DNA of 64,000 nt from Candidatus Alcium sp. F082. GTDB taxonomy: Bacteria; Bacteroidota; Bacteroidia; Bacteroidales; F082. The translations under genes were made by a program, and so were the position numbers. The notes below the pieces were generated by a model that ran no database searches, was not told the origin of the DNA, and saw nothing but the letters and a program-made list of their open reading frames with translations. Positions within the stretch are counted from its first letter, which is position 1. Each line of letters starts with the position of its first letter. Below, piece by piece: positions 8,530-15,461 of this stretch. The DNA is taken from the NCBI GenBank assembly GCA_001543395.1, contig LPNG01000002.1, positions 39,315-103,314 of the forward strand, given 5' to 3'.

Positions 8530-8791
8530 AAAAATTCCTCCCCACGAGCCAAATAGCTCATGGAGAAGCTGCATCTTGGACGTTTTATTCCAGGCATTTC
8601 TCCCGCCCTTCTCTCGCCCTTCCTTCGCTCTAGCCATACTCAAAGGGTATGGTTGAGTATGCCTACACCTTGCCAACACCTTGCCTAGGGTATGCGAAAA
8701 GCTACCAATCGATGATGCTGGAGGTGAACAAAAGGGTGTATCTGGAGGGGAGGTCGCTTTACCTGAAGACGCATTGCGACAAAGCTACATA
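8530..8791. other. Non-coding gap upstream of defence operon, with hairpin
   Basis: About 260 bases with no convincing gene. An 8-bp inverted repeat (CATACTCA at 8635-8642 with TGAGTATG at 8654-8661) forms a hairpin, followed on the other strand by a near-duplicate GGCAAGGTGT unit (8670-8690). A 60-codon open frame from 8649 reads through the end of the gap and ends at 8831 inside the DUF3267 gene on the opposite strand; I do not recognise it and treat it as a chance frame or a gene remnant. The gap marks the boundary between the AT-rich defence operon and the more GC-rich chromosome. Confidence 0.5.
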
Positions 8792-9430
8792 TCACTTCTC
8801 AAAAATCACCGACCCGGCCTGTGTCGGATGATCATAAATGAGGATCTCCTCTGACCCTTCCTGCTTCTTATACCTCAACACCTTCCACACGATCATGAGA
8901 TCCCCGCCCGCCGAGAGCGTCATGACGATGCCGATCCAGAACAACAGCCCCGAACCCAACAGGATCCCCAAGAGGGCAGGGATGATCCCAAGGACGATGC
9001 ATGGCATCAAAGCGCCCCAGATGTAATGGCGCTTCGTCAGGGGCGTGGCACAGGTGCAGTAAGGTGTCAAATACTCCTTCATGAACCCGAAATCGATGTC
9101 TTTGAAATGATGCTCTGCAAACACGCTCCAAGTCAGGCCGTGGATGAGCTCGTGGGCCACAATGAGCACTATGAATATGACGGCGAACAGCAGACTCTCC
9201 TTGGGCGTCGGCCTCAGCAGCGCCATGGGATTCTTCCAAGCGAAAAGCAACACGCCGATGGCGGTCACCGGGATGGCGAGCAATAGGACGAAGAGGTTGG
9301 CCTTGACGATGCTGATGTTCAGGTCGTTCCTCTTGTAGCCCCGCCCGACGAGGGCTTCGCTGGTCTTCTCAAAGACGTCGAAGCGTCGCTGCTCGCGCGC
9401 GCTTAGTTTTCTGTTCTTCTCGTTATCCAT
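8792..9430 (-). CDS. DUF3267 putative membrane metalloprotease
   Basis: A 212-residue integral membrane protein. A cytoplasmic N-terminus is followed by hydrophobic segments near 43-64 and 80-95, the zinc-protease-type motif HELIH (93-97) inside a hydrophobic helix, and two more hydrophobic segments at about 145-180. DUF3267 proteins share this HExxH-in-membrane layout and are predicted zincins; substrates are unknown. The gene is separated from the defence operon by a non-coding gap and has its own promoter, so it is probably not part of that system. Start chosen at the first ATG, about 20 bases downstream of the predicted transcription start. Confidence 0.8.
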   Translation of the reverse strand: MDNEKNRKLSAREQRRFDVFEKTSEALVGRGYKRNDLNISIVKANLFVLLLAIPVTAIGVLLFAWKNPMALLRPTPKESLLFAVIFIVLIVAHELIHGLTWSVFAEHHFKDIDFGFMKEYLTPYCTCATPLTKRHYIWGALMPCIVLGIIPALLGILLGSGLLFWIGIVMTLSAGGDLMIVWKVLRYKKQEGSEEILIYDHPTQAGSVIFEK

Positions 9431-9453
9431 GGTCGTGTCAGATAAAAACGGCG

Positions 9454-9482
9454 CAAAAATACATAATAATCAAATCATGCAA
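9454..9482 (-). promoter_or_regulatory. Promoter of the DUF3267 gene
   Basis: Minus-strand TATTTTTG (9461 to 9454) with TTG (9482 to 9480) 18 bases upstream fits the Bacteroidota -7/-33 pattern and lies about 25 bases before the ATG at 9430. Confidence 0.6.
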
Positions 9483-9773
9483 AAAATACCGTGGTCCTTT
9501 GGCGGTTCTGGAGATCGCGTTCCGCCTTCGCGGAATGAGAGGCCCGCGATGACGGTAAAGGGTGAGGCGTTGTCCGTTGAAGTGCTGTTTTCCGCCCGTA
9601 TGCCGTGTGTGGGAACGCCCACCCTTCACCGGGTTGGGCGCGCGGGGTACGGCCGACATGGCGGGGAAGCGTCCGCTTTGTGCGTCGGGACCGATGATGT
9701 CGGCCTTGAATTTTCGCTTCCTTTTTTTCAAGAAAAAGGAAGAAAGAAAGACCCACAATCCACCAAAATTTCG
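9483..9773. repeat. Intergenic region with degenerate palindromic repeats
   Basis: No gene seen here. It contains TTCCGCC-TTCG-CGGAATG-type palindromic DNA (9519-9540) of the kind dispersed in Bacteroidota genomes, GC-rich inverted pieces around 9600-9640, and an A/T-rich hairpin (CTTTTTTT-CAAG-AAAAAGG, about 9720-9740) that could end transcription from either side. Confidence 0.45.
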
Positions 9774-9781
9774 TATCTTTG
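9774..9781 (+). promoter_or_regulatory. Promoter -7 element of the Fic gene
   Basis: TATCTTTG matches TAnnTTTG exactly and lies 25 bases before the ATG at 9806. It contains the alternative TTG start at 9779, which argues against that start being used. Confidence 0.6.
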
Positions 9782-9805
9782 AAGCCTGATTCACGACGAC
9801 ACGCC

Positions 9806-10981
9806 ATGGCCAAAGAGCACAACTACATAGACTTTGATGAATATATACGGCAAGGAGAACCCGCGAAGCGCGAGGCCGCCTACGCTTGGAGTACGGCCAT
9901 CGGCCTGCAAGCCGTCGATGGGCTCACGACCTCCGAGTACCTCAACGACTTGGCGCGCCGCAACATCGAAGGCGAACTTACCATGGATCAGGTCGACACC
10001 TTGCTCGACAGCTATTACGAAAGCAAGACCGCGCGCGAGGCCCATGATGACGACAAGAATGAAGCCGACAAAGCATCGAGAAACATTAAGAAGATACTCT
10101 CTGTGAAGACGGTCGACTTCACCACCAACGGTTTTATCTCGTTGCACCGCCGCATTTTCGAAGGCGTCTTCAAGCACGCCGGCCAACTGCGCGACTACGA
10201 CATCACCAAGAAGGAATGGGTGCTGGAAGGCGACACGGTGAACTACCTGAACTGGGAAGACCTGCGCCGGGCATTGGACTACGACATCAAGCAAGAACGC
10301 GAGTTCAGCTATAAAGGCATCGCTCAGGACGACCTTATCACTCATTTTGCCAGCTTCGTTTCCGGACTTTGGCAAATCCACGCTTTCGGCGAAGGCAACA
10401 CCCGCACCACGGCTGTGTTCACGATACAATACCTTCGCTCGATAGGCTTTGACGTTGAGAACGATCTATTTGCCAAACACTCGTGGTACTTCCGCAACGC
10501 CCTTGTCCGCGCCAACTACAAGAATGCCGTGAAAGGCATCGACTACTCCCCTATCTATTTGGAACGTTTCTTCCGTAACCTACTCCTCGGCGAGCAATGG
10601 GACCTCCGCAACCGCTATCTGCATGTTCACCCCTCGAAAGAATGGAGTGTGCAGCCTGATCTGGCTGAAACAAAAAGTTCTGGGCAAACACCCGAACAAG
10701 TACCCGAACAAGTACCCGAACAAGTTCATGACTTATTACATACAAACAACCCCTTAGTTATTGAATTGATAAAGGTACTGGGGCATGAAGAACTATCTAT
10801 TTCACAATTGATGGAAAAGACAGGATTAAAACACAGGCCCAACTTCATAGAATACCATTTGAATCCCGCCATTTCCGAAGGCTTCGTCCGTCTGCTTTAT
10901 CCCGACAAGCCACGCCATCCAAGACAGAAATACCTGCTGACGAAGAAAGGGCTTGCGCTCTATAAGGAAATAATTGGGTAA
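9806..10981 (+). CDS. Fic family protein with C-terminal winged helix
   Basis: A 391-residue Fic/DOC-fold protein. The Fic motif HAFGEGNTR (192-200/201) keeps the catalytic His192, the acidic E197 and N199/R201, but the second arginine of the canonical HxFxxGNxRxxR is an alanine (A204), so AMP-transfer activity may be altered. The N-terminal part has an IEG element (54-56) that resembles the inhibitory (S/T)xxxE(G/N) helix but lacks its Ser/Thr. After a PEQV tandem repeat comes a winged-helix-like region (LSISQLMEKTGL) common in Fic proteins with a DNA-binding tail. The longer TTG start at 9779 was rejected because it overlaps the promoter. A role in regulating a host target or as a toxin is possible; no antitoxin neighbour is seen. 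Confidence 0.88.
   Translation: MAKEHNYIDFDEYIRQGEPAKREAAYAWSTAIGLQAVDGLTTSEYLNDLARRNIEGELTMDQVDTLLDSYYESKTAREAHDDDKNEADKASRNIKKILSVKTVDFTTNGFISLHRRIFEGVFKHAGQLRDYDITKKEWVLEGDTVNYLNWEDLRRALDYDIKQEREFSYKGIAQDDLITHFASFVSGLWQIHAFGEGNTRTTAVFTIQYLRSIGFDVENDLFAKHSWYFRNALVRANYKNAVKGIDYSPIYLERFFRNLLLGEQWDLRNRYLHVHPSKEWSVQPDLAETKSSGQTPEQVPEQVPEQVHDLLHTNNPLVIELIKVLGHEELSISQLMEKTGLKHRPNFIEYHLNPAISEGFVRLLYPDKPRHPRQKYLLTKKGLALYKEIIG
10690..10725 (+). repeat. 12-bp tandem repeat, three perfect copies, in the Fic gene
   Basis: The unit ACCCGAACAAGT is repeated three times in frame and encodes PEQV-PEQV-PEQV, a flexible linker between the Fic domain and the C-terminal winged helix. Copy number could vary by slippage without changing frame. 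Confidence 0.9.
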
Positions 10982-11040
10982 CTTCAGGAGATTGCGAATC
11001 AAGTCCGCAATGACTCCAAGGGGCGAAAGTGTTGGGTAAT

Positions 11041-11170
11041 GAGGTTCCCCTTCGGGGAATGGAGTAATCATTATAAGGTAACACGCGGCGGCTTGAAACG
11101 TTTTCGGGTCGTAAGCGTTACATGCCGCCGCTGGTCACTCTACTTACTCCTCCATTCCCGAAGGGAATCT
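11041..11170. repeat. Composite palindromic element, copy 1
   Basis: Outer arms GGTTCCCC...GGAATGGAGT and ACTCCTCCATTCCC...GGGAATCT enclose an inner pair CACGCGGCGGC / TGCCGCCGC. The whole about 130-base unit folds into a long nested hairpin and matches a second copy at 12478-12610 in arm sequence, order and length. No coding capacity. It lies between the Fic and DIP1984 genes. Confidence 0.75.
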
Positions 11171-11190
11171 AATTTCTCAATTAAAATGCC

Positions 11191-11198
11191 TATCTTTG
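11191..11198 (+). promoter_or_regulatory. Promoter -7 element of the DIP1984 gene
   Basis: TATCTTTG matches TAnnTTTG and lies 19 bases before the ATG at 11217, directly after palindromic element copy 1. Confidence 0.55.
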
Positions 11199-11216
11199 CG
11201 CCAAAATCCATTCCCT

Positions 11217-11672
11217 ATGAAACTCGCAGAAGCATTAAGCATCAGGAAAGACCTGCAGAAGCGCATCCAACAGCTCGGACAGCGCATACAAAACAACGTG
11301 AAGGTGCAGGAAGGCGACACGCCTTCGGAAGAGCCCACGGAGCTGATGAAGGAACTCGACGCCTGCCTCACGCAGCTCGAAGACCTCATCTGGCGCATCA
11401 ACGCCACCAATATGAAGACCACCAACGCCCAGGGCGTCACCCTCACCCAACTCATGGCCCGCAAGGACGTGTTGACCATGCGCGTCAGCAACCTGCGCAG
11501 CATCTTCGACACCGCCTCGGCGGGACAGGACCGCTACTCGCGCTCGGAGATCAAGACGGTGACCGTGGTCGACGTGAAAGCCATCGGCAAGAAGGTGGAC
11601 GAATGCTCCGCACAGCTGCGCCAACTCGACATGGAGATACAGGCGCTCAACTTCCAGACCGAGCTGGTCTGA
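11217..11672 (+). CDS. DIP1984 family protein
   Basis: A 151-residue, strongly helical protein starting MKLAEALSIRKDLQKRI, the typical opening of DIP1984-family (septicolysin-like) proteins. It is rich in heptad-like Leu/Ile spacing (LQKRIQQL, LTQLEDLIWRI, LTQLMARKDVL) and is likely a coiled-coil bundle. No signal peptide and no catalytic motif are visible. The function of the family is not established; the septicolysin label does not prove haemolytic activity. Start placed at 11217, downstream of the promoter, rather than at the earlier in-frame ATG at 11196, which overlaps the -7 element. Flanked by the two copies of a palindromic repeat, it is probably monocistronic. Confidence 0.8.
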   Translation: MKLAEALSIRKDLQKRIQQLGQRIQNNVKVQEGDTPSEEPTELMKELDACLTQLEDLIWRINATNMKTTNAQGVTLTQLMARKDVLTMRVSNLRSIFDTASAGQDRYSRSEIKTVTVVDVKAIGKKVDECSAQLRQLDMEIQALNFQTELV

Positions 11673-11868
11673 ACCACAAGGCATCCGCGTTTGTAGGGCG
11701 AACCGAACCCCCACCACTGATCGTTGCCCGGAGCCGGCAGCACCCGTTCACGATGAACAGCACGGCGCAGGCTCAGCACGTTGTCATCCGAATGTACGGC
11801 TTAGGCCGCACGGCGCACTACCGACCGGTTGACTATGAATGCCGGATGCCTTCTTTTGTATTTACGAC

Positions 11869-12450
11869 TCAACCCAAGTCCTTCAAAAACGCGATCAGCT
11901 TACGCGTGGCCTTGCCACGGTGGCTGATGGCGTTTTTCACTTCGTGGCCCAGCTCGGCGAAGGTCTGCTCATAGCCGTCGGGTTGGAAGATGGGGTCGTA
12001 GCCGAAGCCGTCGGTGCCGCGTTGCTCCTCGGTGATGCGTCCGTCGCAACGGCCTTCGAAGAAATAGGACTGACCGTCGAGGTTCAGCGCGATGCAGGTG
12101 CGGAAGGCCGCCTTGCGGTTGGTCTGTCCCTTCATGGCAGCCAGCATCTTATCCACATTGTCCTGGTAGGTGCAATGCTCGCCGGCATAGCGTGCCGAAT
12201 ACACGCCCGGGGCGCCGCCCAAAGCCTCCACCTCAAGGCCGGAGTCGTCGGAGAAACAGTCCACGTGGTACTTGTTGGTGACGAAGTCCGCCTTGATCTT
12301 GGCGTTGCCTTCGATGGTGTCGGCGTCTTCGACGATATCCTCGTGGCAGCCGATGTCGTCGAGGCTCAGGACCTCATAGAGGCCCTCCATGATTTCGCGC
12401 ATCTCGCGCAGTTTGTTCTTATTGTTGGTGGCAAATACGATCTGTTTCAT
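11869..12450 (-). CDS. rdgB: XTP/dITP diphosphatase RdgB (HAM1)
   Basis: A 193-residue house-cleaning nucleotidase that hydrolyses XTP, ITP and dITP to monophosphates and keeps deaminated purines out of DNA. The family signature TNNKNKLREM (8-17) starts the protein, the acidic metal site lies in SDDSGLEVEALGGAPG (about 66-81), and the SHRGKATRKL motif (177-186) closes the active site. Length is normal. Ung, another enzyme guarding against deaminated bases, is the next gene upstream on the same strand, but about 170 bases holding a palindromic element separate them. Confidence 0.96.
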   Translation of the reverse strand: MKQIVFATNNKNKLREMREIMEGLYEVLSLDDIGCHEDIVEDADTIEGNAKIKADFVTNKYHVDCFSDDSGLEVEALGGAPGVYSARYAGEHCTYQDNVDKMLAAMKGQTNRKAAFRTCIALNLDGQSYFFEGRCDGRITEEQRGTDGFGYDPIFQPDGYEQTFAELGHEVKNAISHRGKATRKLIAFLKDLG

Positions 12451-12477
12451 TTTACAATAAAGGTTTATATTAGGGTT

Positions 12478-12610
12478 GAGATTCCCCTGCGGGGAATGGA
12501 GTTAATGCTATTAGGTACCACGCGGCGGTTTGGGCCGTTACCAGCCAGGAACCGTTTCATGCCGCCGCAGTCAACAAAACAACGGCTTCTCCATTCCCGA
12601 AGGGAATCTC
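12478..12610. repeat. Composite palindromic element, copy 2
   Basis: Arms GAGATTCCCC / GGGAATCTC and GGAATGGAG / CTCCATTCC surround an inner CACGCGGCGG / TGCCGCCGC pair. Same architecture and about the same length as the element at 11041-11170, with a divergent centre. It sits between rdgB and ung. Confidence 0.75.
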
Positions 12611-12618
12611 CATTATCG

Positions 12619-13299
12619 TTAAGGCAATGACCAGTCAATCGGTTCAATACCATGCTCTATCAAATAACGGTTTGTTTGCGAGAAGTGATGACAGCCGAAG
12701 AAGCCGCGGCTGGCGGAGAGCGGCGAGGGGTGCACCGACTTCAGGATCAGGTGCTTGGTCGGGTCGATCAGGGCCTGTTTGGCGATGGCGTAGTTGCCCC
12801 AGAGGATGAAGACGAGGTGCTCGCGTTGCTCCGACAGGGCACAGATGGCGGCATCGGTAAACTGTTCCCAGCCGTGGCGCGAGTGCGAGGCGGCCTGTCC
12901 GGCGCGCACCGTCAGCGAGGCGTTGAGGAGCAGCACCCCTTCCCTAGCCCACTTCTCGAGGTTGCCCGAGCGCGCCATGGGCACGCCGAGGTCGGCATTC
13001 AGCTCCTTGAAGATGTTCTGCAGGCTGGGCGGGAAGGGCACACCGTCGGGCACCGAGAACGATAGGCCGTGGGCCTGTCCCGGGCCGTGGTAGGGGTCCT
13101 GGCCCAAGATGACCACCTTCACCTTGTCGAAAGGCGTGAGGTTGAAGGCGTTGAAGATCAAGGGACCGGGAGGATAGACGGCATACTGCCGCTTCTCGCT
13201 GACGAGGAACGACTTGAGGTCGGCGAAGTAGGGTGCCTCGAACTGCGGCCGCAGCACTTGGTACCAACTTTCGTCGATATTGGGTTTCTTTACTTCCAT
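12619..13299 (-). CDS. ung: Uracil-DNA glycosylase
   Basis: A 226-residue family 1 uracil-DNA glycosylase that removes uracil from DNA for base-excision repair. The water-activating motif [18 protein letters not shown] starts at residue 66 (catalytic D68), and the DNA-intercalating motif [11 protein letters not shown] is near 190-200. Length is typical. It points towards rdgB, with a palindromic repeat between them. Confidence 0.98.
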   Translation of the reverse strand: MEVKKPNIDESWYQVLRPQFEAPYFADLKSFLVSEKRQYAVYPPGPLIFNAFNLTPFDKVKVVILGQDPYHGPGQAHGLSFSVPDGVPFPPSLQNIFKELNADLGVPMARSGNLEKWAREGVLLLNASLTVRAGQAASHSRHGWEQFTDAAICALSEQREHLVFILWGNYAIAKQALIDPTKHLILKSVHPSPLSASRGFFGCHHFSQTNRYLIEHGIEPIDWSLP

Positions 13300-13305
13300 C
13301 TTTTT

Positions 13306-13341
13306 CAGTTGTCAGTTGTTCAGTTGTTCAGTTGTTCAGTT
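13306..13341 (+). repeat. Short tandem repeat upstream of ung
   Basis: The 8-bp unit TTGTTCAG occurs three times in a row (13316-13339), with partial units on both sides. It lies just upstream of ung on the opposite strand, where length changes could alter the promoter-start spacing. Confidence 0.75.
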
Positions 13342-13351
13342 AAAGCAGGTT

Positions 13352-13412
13352 GCTGAGCCTGTCGAAGCACCGTCATTCTTTTGGTCGGCCCTTCGACGGG
13401 CTCAGGGACCTT
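13352..13412. repeat. Dispersed GAGCCTGTCGAAGC / CCCTTCGACGGGCTC inverted pair
   Basis: GCTGAGCCTGTCGAAGCACC and, inverted, GCCCTTCGACGGGCTCAGGG flank about 20 bases. Related single or paired units recur at 13646-13697 and at 22691-22714. This is a common dispersed palindromic repeat of Bacteroidota; it probably forms a hairpin in RNA and has no coding capacity. Confidence 0.7.
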
Positions 13413-13496
13413 AACTCATTTGTTCATAAAAATCTCTGCAAAGATGGCAATTTTTTGGAGAAAAATGCGTTACTTTGCAGACCAAATTTCATAGCT

Positions 13497-13628
13497 ATGA
13501 AGAAAAAACTTGCCATCGCCCTGTTAATCGCCTTTGTTTCAGGCATCGTCATGATGTCATGCAGGTCGAACAAGACTTGCCCTGCCTACGGCGAATCGCA
13601 AAAGTACATCAAGGAAACGCGTTATTAA
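13497..13628 (+). CDS. Small lipoprotein, 43 residues
   Basis: A very short gene with a classical SPII signal: MKKK, a hydrophobic core and VMMSC with the lipidated cysteine at 22, leaving a mature peptide of only about 22 residues (RSNKTCPAYGESQKYIKE and two or three more). A Bacteroidota-type TTACTTTG element lies about 25 bases upstream. Tiny lipoproteins with a K-T-C-P-x-Y segment occur in other Bacteroidales, but I know no function. The start at 13497 was chosen because the longer upstream frame runs through the dispersed repeat at 13352-13412. Confidence 0.65.
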   Translation: MKKKLAIALLIAFVSGIVMMSCRSNKTCPAYGESQKYIKETRY

Positions 13629-13645
13629 TACAGGTGTTGGGAGCG

Positions 13646-13697
13646 CGGCCCTTCGATGCTTCGACTGTGCTCAGCAACCGCAGGCTCAGGGACCTGT
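13646..13697. repeat. Dispersed palindromic repeat, second copy
   Basis: Contains CCCTTCGATGCTTCGACTG and GCAGGCTCAGGGACC, a degenerate inverted copy of the unit at 13352-13412, between the small lipoprotein and the following envelope gene. Confidence 0.6.
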
Positions 13698-13708
13698 GAT
13701 ACTATACC

Positions 13709-14506
13709 ATGACTGCCCTCAGACAACACTTCATACGCATCCTCATGCTCACGCTTTTCGGAGCGTGTCCTTTTTTGTTGTCAGCCCAAAACATCGACAT
13801 ACAGAGCGACGACGACAAGCCGCTCGAGGAGAAGCTGGTCTACAACCACCAGAACTCCTTCCATGTAGCCATGCACACCCAAGGGTTGGGCGCAGGCTTC
13901 AAGATCGGGCGGATCAGGAGCATCCATGTGACCCGAAACTGGGAGGCGCAAGTAGTCTCGTTGCGCTCGCTCAAGGAGCTGAAGACACTCAACATGTCGT
14001 CGTTCAACATGCGGCCTTTCGTGTATGGCAAGCTGAACTACGCCTACGTGGCCCGTTTCGGCTATGGCGAGGAGCGACGCATCTTCGGCAAGCCCTATTG
14101 GGGCGGCATCGAAACGCGCTGGACCTACGAGGCGGGGGCGTCGCTGGCCCTGCTCAAGCCTTACTATTACTATGTGAGCATTTACAAGCCGCTCGCCGAC
14201 GGCACCTATTGGGAGACCTACGACGAGCAGACCTTCGACCATAAAGACGAATGGGTCGACATACTCGGTCGCTCAGCCTTCACCAAAGGTCTCGGCGAGA
14301 TCAAGGTTTCGCCCGGAGTGCATGCCTCGCTGGGGCTCAGCTTCGACTTCGCCAAGTCACGCACCCAAGTGCAGGCCGTCAACATCGACGTGAAAGCCGA
14401 GTACTTTCCCTTGGGCGTCTCCATCATGGACTCGGAACGCAACAAGAAAGTGTTCATCACCTTCATGCTCTCCTACAACTGGGGCTCGCGCTTCAATAAC
14501 TACTGA
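13709..14506 (+). CDS. Secreted outer-membrane beta-barrel-like protein
   Basis: A 265-residue protein with a signal peptide ending near LLSAQN (about residue 27). The mature part has alternating hydrophobic strands and aromatic girdles (FVYGKLNYAYVARFGYG, WTYEAGASLALLKPYYYYVS, VHASLGLSFDF) and finishes with FITFMLSYNWGSRFNNY, a pattern expected for an outer-membrane beta-barrel. No recognised enzyme motif. Similar proteins are conserved in Bacteroidales without assigned function. It stands alone between repeat DNA and tRNA-Gln. Confidence 0.65.
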   Translation: MTALRQHFIRILMLTLFGACPFLLSAQNIDIQSDDDKPLEEKLVYNHQNSFHVAMHTQGLGAGFKIGRIRSIHVTRNWEAQVVSLRSLKELKTLNMSSFNMRPFVYGKLNYAYVARFGYGEERRIFGKPYWGGIETRWTYEAGASLALLKPYYYYVSIYKPLADGTYWETYDEQTFDHKDEWVDILGRSAFTKGLGEIKVSPGVHASLGLSFDFAKSRTQVQAVNIDVKAEYFPLGVSIMDSERNKKVFITFMLSYNWGSRFNNY

Positions 14507-14576
14507 TAAATAATCAGTTACGAGAACCTTCGCTCACGGCTCGAAAAAAATCCGAAAAAAAAATCTCCGATTTTAG

Positions 14577-14605
14577 TTGCAGCATTCAAAAAAAGCGTAT
14601 TTTTG
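14577..14605 (+). promoter_or_regulatory. Promoter of tRNA-Gln
   Basis: TTG (14577-14579) and TATTTTTG (14598-14605) are separated by 18 bases and lie 35 bases before the tRNA, a good Bacteroidota promoter. Confidence 0.7.
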
Positions 14606-14640
14606 CAGCCGAAATCGAAGATTCAACGAAGTTAATTCAA

Positions 14641-14711
14641 TGTCCAATGGTGTAATGGCAGCACAACTGACTCTGGATCAGTTAGTCTAGGTTCGAATCC
14701 TGGTTGGACAA
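14641..14711 (+). tRNA. tRNA-Gln (anticodon CTG)
   Basis: The acceptor stem TGTCCAA pairs with TTGGACA, the anticodon stem ACTGA pairs with TCAGT around the loop CTCTGGA (U33, anticodon CUG, reads CAG), and the T-arm contains GGTTCGAATCC. The 3' CCA is not fully encoded. Confidence 0.93.
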
Positions 14712-14712
14712 C

Positions 14713-14742
14713 AAAAAAGCCGAACATTTGTTCGGCTTTTTT
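14713..14742 (+). terminator. Rho-independent terminator after tRNA-Gln (bidirectional)
   Basis: GCCGAACA and TGTTCGGC form an 8-bp stem with a two-base loop, preceded by six A and followed by six T. The symmetry also serves udk, which ends at 14761 on the other strand. Confidence 0.9.
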
Positions 14743-14760
14743 CGTTTTGTCTCTCCCCTA

Positions 14761-15369
14761 TTATTTCCCCAGATGCATCTTGATTCGTGAGGCGAGGATG
14801 TCGACCACCACGGGGCTTGAGCCACGCGGCAGGATGATGTCGGCAGTGCGTTTGGTCGGCTCGATGAACTGCTGGTGCATGGGTTTCACGAAGGTCTGGT
14901 AGTGGCGCAACACGTCCTCCCATGTGCGGCCACGCTCGGCAATGTCGCGGCGGATGATACGCATCAGGCGCTCGTCGCCATCGGTATCCACATACACCTT
15001 GATGTCCATGCGGTTGCGCAGCTCCTCTTGGGTCAGCACCATGATGCCTTCCACGATGATGACCTCGGTGGGATGCACATAGATGACCTCCTGCGAACGG
15101 GCGCAGGTGACATAGGTGTAGATAGGCATCGGGATGGTCTCGCCCCGCTTCAGCCTATCGAGATGGTCGATGAGCAGATCCCACTCGATGGCGTCGGGGT
15201 GGTCGAAATTGATTTGCTTCTTTTCCTCAGGGGTCTTGTCGCCGTTGTCATAGTAATAGGCGTCCTGGGAAATGACTGATACTGAGTTCTCTGGCAATTG
15301 TCTAACCAGTTCCTTTACGACGGTGGTCTTACCCGAACCCGAGCCGCCGGCAATACCAATAACTAGCAT
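14761..15369 (-). CDS. udk: Uridine kinase
   Basis: A 202-residue uridine/cytidine kinase of the pyrimidine salvage pathway. P-loop GIAGGSGSGKTT at 5-16; DAYYYDN, FDHPDAIEWDLL and IVEGIMVL are family motifs; RRDIAERGRTWEDVL forms the lid. The start at 15369 gives the usual length; a 34-residue extension to 15471 was rejected because it covers the promoter and overlaps the start of the divergent lipoprotein gene. A minus-strand TATCTTTG at 15398-15391 lies 22 bases upstream. Confidence 0.95.
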   Translation of the reverse strand: MLVIGIAGGSGSGKTTVVKELVRQLPENSVSVISQDAYYYDNGDKTPEEKKQINFDHPDAIEWDLLIDHLDRLKRGETIPMPIYTYVTCARSQEVIYVHPTEVIIVEGIMVLTQEELRNRMDIKVYVDTDGDERLMRIIRRDIAERGRTWEDVLRHYQTFVKPMHQQFIEPTKRTADIILPRGSSPVVVDILASRIKMHLGK

Positions 15370-15390
15370 AATTCCATGTTTTAGAAGCCA

Positions 15391-15437
15391 CAAAGATAAG
15401 GATTTTGTCGAATTTTTGGGTGTTTTGTGTATTTTTG
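15391..15437. promoter_or_regulatory. Divergent promoters of udk and the FMN-binding lipoprotein gene
   Basis: Minus-strand TATCTTTG (15398 to 15391) faces udk, and plus-strand TATTTTTG (15430-15437) faces the lipoprotein gene 25 bases before its ATG. The two -7 elements are about 30 bases apart. Confidence 0.65.
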
Positions 15438-15461
15438 CACAAAAAATAAAAATCCACAAAG

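Noticed and set aside
8649..8831. Small gene of 60 codons next to the defence operon
   Set aside because: No recognisable domain, overlaps the 3' end of the DUF3267 gene on the other strand and the hairpin region; most likely chance or a remnant.
10690..10725. Possible CRISPR-like repeats
   Set aside because: Only three contiguous 12-bp copies without spacers, in frame inside the Fic gene.
11039..11974. A 311-codon plus-strand frame
   Set aside because: It starts in palindromic repeat DNA, runs in another frame through the DIP1984 gene and ends antisense in rdgB; Arg/His-rich shadow composition.
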